DNA of 64,000 bases from Ereboglobus sp. PH5-10 (GTDB taxonomy: Bacteria > Verrucomicrobiota > Verrucomicrobiia > Opitutales > Opitutaceae): the NCBI RefSeq assembly GCF_029504735.1, contig NZ_JAQFIP010000014.1, positions 1-64,000 on the forward strand, written 5' to 3'. The translations under genes and the position numbers were made by a program. A model generated the notes under the pieces. That model was given only the letters and a program-made list of their open reading frames with translations. It made no database searches and was not told the DNA's origin. Positions within the stretch are counted from its first letter, which is position 1, and every line of letters starts with the position of its first letter. Positions 33,701-41,681 of the stretch are shown here, in pieces.

Positions 33701-36700
33701 TGTGAGTTGCGAATCGCCGCGGACGCCGACCGTGCCGGTGAAGGGAAGGGCTGAAGGACTGAAGGGCTGAAGGCTGAAGGTCGCCCCGGGATCGGTGGCG
33801 GTGCTGTGGAGGTCAACGTAACCGGCGCCGGCGAGCGGGTTGGTGAGGGTCGTGGTCGCGCTGGAGGTGGTGGAGACTTGCAGGGTCGCGCCGGCGTCGA
33901 TGCCGATTTCGGCATTGTTGGCGGCGTTGAGTTGGTGCGCGTCCCAATCGACGACGAGCGTGCCGGACTGGACGAGCGTGGCGGCTTGCTCCATGCCCGC
34001 GCCGGGGTCGATGTCGATGATCCAGGTGCCCGCGCCTTGCTTGACGAGGGTGCCGGTGAACTCCGTGCTGCCGGTGACGGCGTCGGCGTGGCGTTGCGCG
34101 TTGAGCGTGTCGTTGCTGATGAGGGTGAGTTGCGAATTTGTTCCCGCGATGCCGAGGTTGCCCGCGAGCGTGCTGCTGTTCCAGAGGCGGACTTCGTTGG
34201 CGGCGTTGGCGGCGAGGTTGATTGCGTAAACGGGGCCGGTGATGATGCCGCCGGTCGTGTTGGTGACGAGCGCCTGGCCCGCCGCATACACGCCGGTGTC
34301 GCCCGCGCCTTCGATGGTGCCGGAGTTGGTGAGCGTGCCGGAGCCGAGGAAGTGCACGCCGACGATGTCGCCGTGGAGCAGGTTCATGGTGTCGTTGGTG
34401 TGCGCGACGCCGTCCTCGGCGATGAGCGCGGTGCCGGTGACGTTGACGTAACCTGTGCCGGTGAGGGTGGAGGCCGCGGCGAGATAAACGCCATAGTGAC
34501 CGAGGATGGCGCCGTCGTTTATCAACTGCGTGGTGCCGCCGGCGAAAACGCCCTCGTTGATGATGCCGGTGGCGTTGTTGGTGATTTCCGCGACGCCCGA
34601 GCCCACGCCCACGCCGTAGCCGGTGCCGCCCGTGATGATGCCGGTATTCGAGATTGTGCCGCCCTTTTCGAGATACAGGCCGATTGCAATGCCTTCGATC
34701 AGGCCTGCGTTGGTGATGTGGACGGACTCGGAGGATTGGGCGCCGACGTTGTCCGTGGCGATGATGGTGCCGGAGTTGGCCAGGGTGCCGCCGTTCATGT
34801 AGATGCCGAAATTAACGCCTTGGATGATGCCGGCGGTGTCGTTTGTGACAGCGATGTCGGCGGTGGCGGTCTGGATGCCGTTGTTATCCGTGCCGATGAT
34901 GGTGCCGGAGTTGTAAATGGCGCCTGCATCCATGTAGATGCCGAAATCGTGGCCTTGTATCAGGGCGCCGGCGGTGGTGTTGGTGATGGTGACAGGGGAT
35001 GAGCCACCACGAATGCCGTTGCCGGTTTCGCCGATGACCGTGCCGGAGTTGGTGATGGTGCCGCTGTTGTAAGTGACGATGCCGCTATCGGCGCCGCGAA
35101 CCAAGCCGGCGGCTTCATTGGTGACGATGATTGTGGCGGCGTTGTTGTTCGCGTAAATGCCAATGCCGCCGCCGGTGGAAGAGTCGCCGATGATGGTGCC
35201 GGAATTGCCGAGCGAACCGCTGCCGTGGAACTGCACGCCGATTTCGCCGCCCTTGAGGAGCATGGTGCTGTTGTTCGTGTGCGTGGCGCCATCGGCCAGT
35301 TCGAGAGCCACGCCGGAGACATCGATGGTGCCGGTGCCCGAGAGGGTGGAGCTGGCGCTGAGGTAAACACCCTTGTTCCCGCCGACGAGGCCGTCGTTGG
35401 TGATTTCAACAGAGCCGCCCGCGTAGATGCCGTTGTTAATGGTGGCCCCGGCGTTGTTGGCGACGAGCGCCGCGCCGTCGTTCACTTTCACGCCCCAATC
35501 GTTCTCGCCGATGATGGTGCCGGAATTCGTGACGGTGCCGCCATTGACCAGTTCGACACCATACTGATTGCCCTGAACGAGGGCGGCGGCGGCGTTGGTG
35601 ACGAGTGTGGCGTTGTTCCACGACAGGATGCCGTGGGCGCTGTCGCCGATGATGGTGCCGGTGTTGGCGACCGCGCCGCCCGCGCCGAGGGAGACGCCGC
35701 TGGCGGCGCCTTGGACGATGCCGGTGTTGCTGACGAGCACGGCTTGATAATTGGCCTCGATGCCGTGGCCGCTTTGGCCGAGGACGGTGCCGGAGTTGGT
35801 GACCGCGCCGCCGGCGTCGAGCCGGATGCCGTGGCCGGAGCCTTGGATGAGGGCGTTGGTTGCGTTGGTGATTTCAGCGGGGCCGCCGGCCATCAGGCCG
35901 TCCTGTGTGACGCCAACAATGGTGCCGGAGTTCGTGACGGTGCCGCCGGCAACCAACTCGACGCCGTGCTGGTTGCCCCGGATGAGCGCGCCGGTGGTGT
36001 TCGTGACGAGAGTGGCGTTGTTCCAGGATATGACACCGTGCGCGTTTTGGGCGATGATGGTGCCGGAGTTGGCGATAGTGCCGCCCGAGCCCAACTGCAC
36101 GCCGTGATGGCCGCCTTGAATGAGGGCGCCGGTGGCGTTTGTGATTGCGGCGGAGCCGACGGCGTCAATGCCCTGGCCCACCACACCAATGATGGTGCCG
36201 GAGTTGCCAAGCGAGCCCGTGCCCTCGAAACGCACGCCTGTGGTGCCGCCTTGAATAAAAGCCTCCGCGGCGTTGGTGTGCGTGGCGCCGTTCGCAAGAA
36301 TGAGAGCCGTGTCCGTGACGTCGATGGTGCCCGTGCCGGAAAGCGTGGAGTTGGCGCCGAGATAAACACCCAGGGCGCCGGTTATGCGGCCGTCATTTGT
36401 GACTTGCGTGGTGCCGCCCGCGTAAACGCCCTCAACGATGACGCCCGTGTCGGCATTGGTGACAATGGTCTCGCCGGTGGCGACCTGAACGCCCCAACCG
36501 GAGGCGCCGCCGGCGATGGTGCCGGAGTTGGCGATGGTGCCGCCGCCGGCCAGCTCGACGCCGATGATGCCGCCTTGGACAAGGCCGCCGGTGGTGTTGC
36601 TGATCGTGGCCTCGGCGCCGATTGCGGCATAAATGCCGTGCTGTCCGGTGCTGATGATGGTGCCGGAGTTGGCAACCGTGCCGCCCGCGCCGAGGGAAAC

Positions 36701-39187
36701 ACCCTTGCCGTTGCTCTGGATGAGGCCGGTGTCGGTGTTGCTGACGAACACGGCTTGATAATTGGCCTCGATGCCATGGCCGACGTCGCCGATGACGCTG
36801 CCGGAGTTGACGATGGTGCCGCCGGCGTCGAGCCGGACGCCGTGCCAGTATCCTTGCATGAGGCCGCCGGCGGCGTTATCGACTTCCACGATGCCGTTTG
36901 CGTAAATACCCTGTCCGTTGACGCCGGTAATGGTGCCGGCGTTGCTGACGGTGCCGCCGACGCCCAGGTAGATGCCGCTGTCGGGGCCTTGAATGAGGGC
37001 TCCTGAATCGTTGGTGACGGTGACAAGGCCGCCTGAATAAATGCCATGGTTGTAGTCTATGCCGCCAATGATTGTGCCGGAGTTGGCGACCGTGCCGCCC
37101 GCGCTCAGGGAGACGGCGGTGACATCGCTCGTGATGAGGCCGTCGGCGCCATTGGTGATGGTGACGACTCCGACGGCGGAAACGCCGACACCGGCGCTCT
37201 GAATTGTGCCGGTGTTGCCGAGCGAGCCCGAGCCCTCGAAGACCACGCCGGTGGTGCCGCTTTTGATCAGGCCGTTGTTTGTGTGCGCGCCCCCGTTCGC
37301 CAGCGTGAGGCCGATGCCTGCAACGTCGATAATACCGGTGCCGGAGAGGGTGGAGTTCGCGCTGAGATAAACGCCGTTGGCACCGGTGATGGCGCCGTCG
37401 TTTTTCACTTGGGTGGTGCCGCCGGCGAAGATGCCGCCGATGATGGCGCCGCCTGCGTTGTTGGTGACGCGCCCCTCGCCGCCGCCAATTTGCACGCCCC
37501 ATCCGCCGTCGCCTTTAATGGTGCCGGAATTTGTGACCGTGCCGCCGGTGGCGAGCACGATGCCATGCGTGCCGCCCTGAACGAGCGCGTTTTCAGCGTT
37601 GTCAATGGTTGCGACTCCGATCGCGTAAATGCCTGTGTCGCCAGTGCCCTTGATGGTGCCGGAGTTGCGAACGGTGCCGCTGCCGTTGAGTGATATGCCG
37701 CGATTACCACCCTGGATAAGGGCGTTGTTGGTATTGGTGATGAGCACAGAGCCGCCGGCATAAACACCGATGTTGCCATCGCCAATGACGGTGCCGGAGT
37801 TTGTGAGCGTGCCGCCGGCATATAGCATCATGCCGTTTTGGCCGCCTTGAATGAGCGCGTCTTGGGCGTTGGTGACGGTCGCCGGGAGGCCTGCCACGGA
37901 AAGACCGACGTTGCTTGCGCCTTTGATGGTGCCGGAGTTGGAAACAGTGCCGCCGCCGTTGATTGCCGCGCCGGTGGCGCCGCCTTGGACGAGGGCGTTG
38001 TTGGTGAGTTTTCCGGCGCCCGCCATAAGGACCCCATTGCCAGAGGTTCCAATGACGGTGCCGGAGTTTGTGAGCGTGCCGCCACTCAGGAAATGCGCGC
38101 CCGTAACACCGCCGCGAAGCAGGTTGTCGGCACCATTGGTGTGCGAGACTCCGTTTTCCGCAATCAAAGCGGTGCCGGTGACGTCGATGGCTCCGGTTCC
38201 CGAAAGGGTGGAGTTCGAGGAGAGGTAAACACCCCTGTTGCCTGAGATGTTTCCGTTGTTGATCACGGCCGTGGTGCCGCCGGCGTAAACGCCGCCGTTG
38301 ATCGTGGCGCCTTCATAATTCGTGACCCGACCCTCGCCCGAGTTTATGCGGACTGCGTAGTCCGTCGTGCCGCTGATCGTGCCGCGGTTGTCCACTTCGC
38401 CGCCCTTGTTCAGAACCACGCCATTGGAGCGGCCTTGGATTGTGGCACCGGTTTCGTTTGTCACCTTCGCGATGTTACCCGCATAGAGACCGCGGTCTCT
38501 GCCGCTGATCGTGCCGTGGTTGGCTGCGGTGCCGCCCGCGCCCATGTGCAGGCCGTCGGTGTTGCCCTGGATGAGGCCGCTGGTGCTGTTGGTGACGAGC
38601 ACCGAGACATAATTAGTTTCAATGCCGTGGTTGCTTTTTCCAACGATGCTGCCGGAGTTCGTGATTTCGCCGCCAGCGTTGAGTTGGATGCCGCGATAGC
38701 CGCCTTGGATGAGGCCGCCCGCGTCGTTGGTGATGATCGCGGCGCCGTTGTCCACATGAATGCCACGACTGGTGCCTGAAATGACGCCCGTGGATTTGTT
38801 GGTGATCGTCACGGCGCCCCGTCCGTAAGCGCCATTGGCATCGGATTTGGTGCCGCTAATCACGCCCGCATTGGTCAGTGTGCTGCCTCCCGCCATGTTC
38901 ACTCCCGCGTTTCCGCCCCGCGTGTAACCGCCGGATTCGATGATGAGGTCGCTGGCCGAAGCGAACCAAATGCCCGCGCTCCCGACGTCCGTGGTCACGA
39001 GCGTTCCGGAAAGGCTGTATGTGCCGCCATTAAGCGCGAAGCTGTTAAGTGCAGTGCCGCTCGGGATGGGGTTTACCTGTCCCGGCATCGGCTGCGCAAG
39101 GGCAGCGAGAAGCGGGAGCGCAATGAGGATGTTTCGTTTGCGGACGCAAATTGAGCGCCGCGCCTTGCCTTGATTTTGGTTTTGCAT
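30791..39187 (-). CDS. Giant autotransporter adhesin-like protein (type Va)
   Basis: A 2,798-residue surface protein. An extended signal sequence (basic RKRNILIALPLLAALAQPMPG, residues ~17-37) is followed by ~1,600 residues of short beta-helix repeats of the form GGTVTNSGTIIG..GI......VTN...ALIQG..GI.L. Next come longer PATR-like passenger stretches (TGANNIAGGIVVEQGALQIGRDD, TYTGVISGSGNVSTIGGGTVALTKAQ). The C-terminal ~280 residues (from about SVWMRVNNYRLNASSELGG to GYRRAW) are an autotransporter barrel ending in aromatic Trp. The passenger is thus predicted to be secreted through its own barrel and displayed as a long beta-helix. A five-copy ~0.9-kb super-repeat is visible. Monocistronic. 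I start at 39187; an ATG six codons upstream (39205) is possible. One linker (33733-33782) is a repeat-derived insertion. Confidence 0.92.
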   Translation of the reverse strand: MQNQNQGKARRSICVRKRNILIALPLLAALAQPMPGQVNPIPSGTALNSFALNGGTYSLSGTLVTTDVGSAGIWFASASDLIIESGGYTRGGNAGVNMAGGSTLTNAGVISGTKSDANGAYGRGAVTITNKSTGVISGTSRGIHVDNGAAIITNDAGGLIQGGYRGIQLNAGGEITNSGSIVGKSNHGIETNYVSVLVTNSTSGLIQGNTDGLHMGAGGTAANHGTISGRDRGLYAGNIAKVTNETGATIQGRSNGVVLNKGGEVDNRGTISGTTDYAVRINSGEGRVTNYEGATINGGVYAGGTTAVINNGNISGNRGVYLSSNSTLSGTGAIDVTGTALIAENGVSHTNGADNLLRGGVTGAHFLSGGTLTNSGTVIGTSGNGVLMAGAGKLTNNALVQGGATGAAINGGGTVSNSGTIKGASNVGLSVAGLPATVTNAQDALIQGGQNGMMLYAGGTLTNSGTVIGDGNIGVYAGGSVLITNTNNALIQGGNRGISLNGSGTVRNSGTIKGTGDTGIYAIGVATIDNAENALVQGGTHGIVLATGGTVTNSGTIKGDGGWGVQIGGGEGRVTNNAGGAIIGGIFAGGTTQVKNDGAITGANGVYLSANSTLSGTGIIDVAGIGLTLANGGAHTNNGLIKSGTTGVVFEGSGSLGNTGTIQSAGVGVSAVGVVTITNGADGLITSDVTAVSLSAGGTVANSGTIIGGIDYNHGIYSGGLVTVTNDSGALIQGPDSGIYLGVGGTVSNAGTITGVNGQGIYANGIVEVDNAAGGLMQGYWHGVRLDAGGTIVNSGSVIGDVGHGIEANYQAVFVSNTDTGLIQSNGKGVSLGAGGTVANSGTIISTGQHGIYAAIGAEATISNTTGGLVQGGIIGVELAGGGTIANSGTIAGGASGWGVQVATGETIVTNADTGVIVEGVYAGGTTQVTNDGRITGALGVYLGANSTLSGTGTIDVTDTALILANGATHTNAAEAFIQGGTTGVRFEGTGSLGNSGTIIGVVGQGIDAVGSAAITNATGALIQGGHHGVQLGSGGTIANSGTIIAQNAHGVISWNNATLVTNTTGALIRGNQHGVELVAGGTVTNSGTIVGVTQDGLMAGGPAEITNATNALIQGSGHGIRLDAGGAVTNSGTVLGQSGHGIEANYQAVLVSNTGIVQGAASGVSLGAGGAVANTGTIIGDSAHGILSWNNATLVTNAAAALVQGNQYGVELVNGGTVTNSGTIIGENDWGVKVNDGAALVANNAGATINNGIYAGGSVEITNDGLVGGNKGVYLSASSTLSGTGTIDVSGVALELADGATHTNNSTMLLKGGEIGVQFHGSGSLGNSGTIIGDSSTGGGIGIYANNNAATIIVTNEAAGLVRGADSGIVTYNSGTITNSGTVIGETGNGIRGGSSPVTITNTTAGALIQGHDFGIYMDAGAIYNSGTIIGTDNNGIQTATADIAVTNDTAGIIQGVNFGIYMNGGTLANSGTIIATDNVGAQSSESVHITNAGLIEGIAIGLYLEKGGTISNTGIITGGTGYGVGVGSGVAEITNNATGIINEGVFAGGTTQLINDGAILGHYGVYLAAASTLTGTGYVNVTGTALIAEDGVAHTNDTMNLLHGDIVGVHFLGSGTLTNSGTIEGAGDTGVYAAGQALVTNTTGGIITGPVYAINLAANAANEVRLWNSSTLAGNLGIAGTNSQLTLISNDTLNAQRHADAVTGSTEFTGTLVKQGAGTWIIDIDPGAGMEQAATLVQSGTLVVDWDAHQLNAANNAEIGIDAGATLQVSTTSSATTTLTNPLAGAGYVDLHSTATDPGATFSLQPFSPSALPFTGTVGVRGDSQLTYFRFDDDAENALADATLRLGQNSETTLDKDRAIGGFDLFSGVFFVNASTTGTTVEPHTLTVTGTLHGTSGTIGVHTDVLGGLDLPKPPGTGGLTGHIFDVDALNDSALNSKVIVSATESTIVGTASYDLVDSATNALGQNSTVDFYNNDGDTIVGKTYYGYKATHVSGTGIVLDYGLTQIESTHTDLLVEIDPTGSHDKTLSAKLSGAGAGFAFSGTEQITLAQQATYTGQTQLINSATLKAGVANVIASSTKVTINASTAFDLGGYDQTLQNVSGAGDIRLGDKTLAIANTETGLEFSGTIDGTGNLALNAAGEWTLTANNTYTGTTTIGAGAHLQLGTGAGGSTTGMIADASTVANSGTLTINRSDDLVYGGAVIGAGILVQRGAGTTTLTGANNIAGGIVVEQGALQIGRDDTSGWDGGVIAANVSVADATTLIFNRSDLVTYTGVISGSGNVSTIGGGTVALTKAQIHTGETRVGANSTLRTGTTNAIQASSRVFLDGALDMHNHAQQIKNLTGNAGRIHYSTNNGLATTYTNLTITGTLEGTTTSHMNVDLANKNTDMLIVQGASSLATGTHYVEFTQTNLDPIDDATRTYALKVVDYVDGDPVFTSNIVESGMFTFQLYKGDGGLIMPDDTAFYLSGGDALSRAADAILFTAGIMGPSWHFDLDSVHKRLGDIYAHRDRDTKDKDEGSVWMRVNNYRLNASSELGGSAFEQDSYGVTAGADKLLRRETATIALGGFIGISRQDRTFDDVRNQYGDGSSNTVGAGLYALWMNEQNWFVDAVLRFDRTSNKLNARGVDGFVSRGKYTNYTQGASVEFGRRLVRPSIQTSSGKLLTFWTEPLAQVAVAWINGADYTVSNGVSRDLEVRVGDSDAWQYRLQVRTGANYGQWMPYLKFGSVKTDTNGGEVTVDDREYQPWFDGWRVELGLGVGYQINDNGQLYFDYEYNKAQRYERPWAVNLGYRRAW
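34330..38300 (-). repeat. Five-copy super-repeat in the autotransporter gene
   Basis: The block AGGTTxVxNDGxIxG...GVYLxANSTLSGTG followed by IDV.......THTN recurs five times, with anchor positions near 38285, 37430, 36420, 35425 and 34545. Spacing is therefore about 0.85-1.0 kb. Between anchors the 20-25-residue NSGTI units vary in number. Confidence 0.8.
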
Positions 39188-39522
39188 GATATTTTCCCAG
39201 TGCATTCAGCGCACCATGTAGTGAATAAAGTTGATAAAATTAGTGTGAAATAATTCTGGTGATGAGATTTTACCAGCAGCCGATTAATGCAATTAATCGG
39301 TGATAAACCTATAGCGCTGGAGGAAAACGCGTCTCATTGAAAGAACGATTTTCTAAAAAAATTATTTTTTCGTCATTTGACACATATTCCATATGCACGA
39401 TCGGACGAGTCACTTATAAGCGAATTTATTTTTCAGGCTTCCGATGACAGGGCGGTTGTTTCTCGCAGTTCCCGTCAAAAGAAAACACCCGCGCCATTTG
39501 GCGTTTGATACGCCCAAGGCGC
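39188..39522. promoter_or_regulatory. AT-rich upstream region of the autotransporter with a palindrome
   Basis: 335 gene-free bases. A perfect 9-bp inverted repeat with 3-nt centre (39280-39288 and 39292-39300, ccgattaat/attaatcgg) lies about 95 bp before the autotransporter start and is a plausible operator. The remaining AT-rich DNA presumably holds the promoter, not assignable by eye. A short hairpin near 39492-39503 precedes T-rich DNA after the glycosyltransferase stop. Confidence 0.35.
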
Positions 39523-40788
39523 TTACTTCGTTGTTGCGCAAAAACCGTTGCCGTTAACCGGCGGGAAAGGCTGGCGGATCGGTTCGGGCAAATGCGGGTC
39601 GGCCTCGCGGGCGAGCGCGACGAGTTCGTCGATCACACGCGCGGGGTCCTCCTCGTAACGGGCCTTGGCAAAGTTTTCACTATAAGCGCGATAGGTCGCC
39701 GGAGCGGTCATCCACTGGTCGATGATCTCCGCAAAATTATCCGCGTTGCGAATGATGCTGCTGCCGGCGGTGTTGCGGAAATACTTCAGCGTGAGCTTTT
39801 CCTGCGGCATCACCCCGCCGAAGCCATTAAAAATAATCGGGCAGGAAAAATGCAGCGCCTGCGCGCAGGTGGTCGTGCCGCCACGAGTGACAATCGCATC
39901 GGAGGCCTGCATGAGCAAGTGCACCGATTCCGAGTAACCCTCGATATGGCAACGAAATCCGGGGTTCTCGGCTCGCCAGCGCATGAGCTTGTTATACACG
40001 TCGCGGTTGTGTCCGCAAATAATGATGGCCTGGCAGCGGTCGCGATGCTTCACCAGCGCGGGCAGGAGCTCGAAATGGTTGTTGGCGCCATTGCTGCCGG
40101 TGGCGAGAAACACGGTAAACGCATCGGGACGCAACCCGTAGCGTCTTTTCCGCGAAATGGCGCGCTGGTCCGCGTCAATCTGCTCGAGATGCGCGCTTGG
40201 CCGCATGAAGTGGCCGCGCACGAGCGTGCGATTCCCGGCCATGCCGAGTTTTTTAACCGCATAGTCGTTGGCGGTTTCCGTGCGCGAAATGTAAAGGTCA
40301 ACCGTGGGCTCCACCCAGTTGCGGCTGTATCCCCAGCCGCCGGAAAACTCGCCGCAATACGTGGCACAGCGCACGCGTTCGTGGCCGAGCAACTTGCGCG
40401 CAAGCTGGAAATAACCGCGGTTCAGGCAGTCGTGCACGCTGAGCACAAGATGCGGGCGGTATTCGCAAAGCACATTCCTGTAATAACCGCGGCCAAGCAC
40501 GACACTGTGGTTGTTGAGCCGGCCGTAAATTTCCACAAACCCAAAGAACGCCGTGTGCAGAAGCGGGATTTTTTTCTGTATCCAGTTATAAAAACTGACG
40601 CCGCCCCGGTTGAGCATTGAGGATTTTTCGAGCATTTGCTCGATGCGCACATCGACATGGCCGGGATACAGCTGGTAGCACCATTCCGCAAAAGCCTGCG
40701 CGCGCGCGTCGTGCCCGCCGCCGGTGCTCGATGTGAGCACGAGAATGCGGAGTTTTTCGGAGGAAGGCTGTGCGGGAATGTCGCTCAT
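39523..40788 (-). CDS. Glycosyltransferase, MGDG-synthase/GT28 type
   Basis: A 421-residue glycosyltransferase of the GT-B fold. The N-terminus has the MGDG-synthase sentence ILVLTSSTGGGHDARAQAFAEW (SSTGGGH at 20-26), which contacts lipid acceptors in that family. The C-terminal half has the GT28 donor-site pattern FLATGSNGANNHFELLPALV, IICGHNRDVYNKLMRW and SDAIVTRGGTTTCAQALHFSCPIIF. It probably transfers a sugar from a nucleotide donor to a diacylglycerol-like or other lipid at the cytoplasmic membrane. No transmembrane helix is seen. It is the last gene of an operon with ketosynthase, reductase and ACP-dehydratase genes and overlaps the SDR stop by 4 bp, suggesting the acceptor is made by those neighbours. 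Confidence 0.85.
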   Translation of the reverse strand: MSDIPAQPSSEKLRILVLTSSTGGGHDARAQAFAEWCYQLYPGHVDVRIEQMLEKSSMLNRGGVSFYNWIQKKIPLLHTAFFGFVEIYGRLNNHSVVLGRGYYRNVLCEYRPHLVLSVHDCLNRGYFQLARKLLGHERVRCATYCGEFSGGWGYSRNWVEPTVDLYISRTETANDYAVKKLGMAGNRTLVRGHFMRPSAHLEQIDADQRAISRKRRYGLRPDAFTVFLATGSNGANNHFELLPALVKHRDRCQAIIICGHNRDVYNKLMRWRAENPGFRCHIEGYSESVHLLMQASDAIVTRGGTTTCAQALHFSCPIIFNGFGGVMPQEKLTLKYFRNTAGSSIIRNADNFAEIIDQWMTAPATYRAYSENFAKARYEEDPARVIDELVALAREADPHLPEPIRQPFPPVNGNGFCATTK

Positions 40789-41666
40789 CGGTCTCCAAAA
40801 TAATGCGCGGCGATTGCACGCAGCAACCGCCCGGGCAACAAACGCGCGCCCAGCGGCGCGAGCCTGGCTTGGAAAAACGTGCCGGAGCGCACGGTGCCGG
40901 AACGTCCGCGACGAAGCGCGCGGCGAAGGTCGCGCGCGGCGCGTTCGGGCAGCGGCGCGGCGTTGAACTGCGCGTCAACGGTCTTCCACACGGAAGCCAC
41001 GCGCTCGTCTTGCGCGGCCCCGGCGGGATTCCCGGACGCGGGCTGCATGACGTGGTTAAACGAAGTGCGATAATCACCGGGCCGGAAATCGATCACGCAC
41101 ACCGGGGTGCCGCGCGCCTCAAACGCAAGGCTGGCGCTGAGCGCGGAAAGACCGGCCTTGGCCATGTTGTAGCCGCTCATGTAGGGAAGCGGAAAATCGA
41201 CAACCAGCGAGGAGATGTTGACGAGGCAGCCGCGTCTGCGCGCCTGCATGGCGCGAAACGCCGTCTGCGCCAGACGGGCCGTCGTGGCGAGCATGGCGTC
41301 GAGCTGCTTTTGCCAAAGCGAAAAATCCACGGAGGCAAAGGGCGCGAACGCGCCATATCCGGCGTTGTTGATGACGATGTCGAAAGAGCGCGTCAAACCG
41401 AGCGCGTCGGCCGTCGTGCCGGTCGCGCCCGCATCGCAGGCGGCCTTTTCCAGCGCCGCCATCGCGGCATCGGAATCATCGAGATCAAGCGCGACGGGCG
41501 TGAAGGCGCCGGGATGTTTTTGCGCAAGCGGCGCGAGGCGCGCGGTGTCGCGCGCGGTGCCCCACACGCGCACACCCTCGGCGAGAAGCATTTCGGCGAT
41601 GGCGCGCCCGATCCCGGAAGACGCGCCAGTGATGAAGGCTGTTTTATATTTTTGGGAAAGCATCAC
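40785..41666 (-). CDS. Short-chain dehydrogenase/reductase, probable ketoreductase
   Basis: A 293-residue classical SDR. The NAD(P) motif is TGASSGIGRAIAEML (TGxxxGxG), the structural NNAG is in IVINNAGYGAF, and the catalytic Ser-Tyr-Lys is in NISSLVVDFPLPYMSGYNMAKAGL (Y-x-x-x-K). The presence of Arg in the 'WGTARD' stretch after beta-2 suggests NADPH. Between a ketosynthase and a glycosyltransferase in one operon, reduction of a 3-ketoacyl chain (FabG-like) is the simplest role, though SDR substrates cannot be read from sequence. A second ATG lies one codon downstream (41663). It follows the ketosynthase by 15 bp. Confidence 0.85.
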   Translation of the reverse strand: MMLSQKYKTAFITGASSGIGRAIAEMLLAEGVRVWGTARDTARLAPLAQKHPGAFTPVALDLDDSDAAMAALEKAACDAGATGTTADALGLTRSFDIVINNAGYGAFAPFASVDFSLWQKQLDAMLATTARLAQTAFRAMQARRRGCLVNISSLVVDFPLPYMSGYNMAKAGLSALSASLAFEARGTPVCVIDFRPGDYRTSFNHVMQPASGNPAGAAQDERVASVWKTVDAQFNAAPLPERAARDLRRALRRGRSGTVRSGTFFQARLAPLGARLLPGRLLRAIAAHYFGDR

Positions 41667-41681
41667 GACAGGAAAACCGCG

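Noticed and set aside
31160-37006. Long plus-strand frames (721, 398 and 593 codons) opposite the autotransporter gene
   Set aside because: They are Gly/Ala/Val/Asp-rich shadows of the repetitive GC-rich coding strand and lack any recognisable domain. The minus strand is a clear autotransporter.
34300-38300. Regular repeats in the autotransporter considered as a CRISPR array
   Set aside because: Repeat units are coding, degenerate, of changing length and without unique equal-sized spacers. No cas genes are present.
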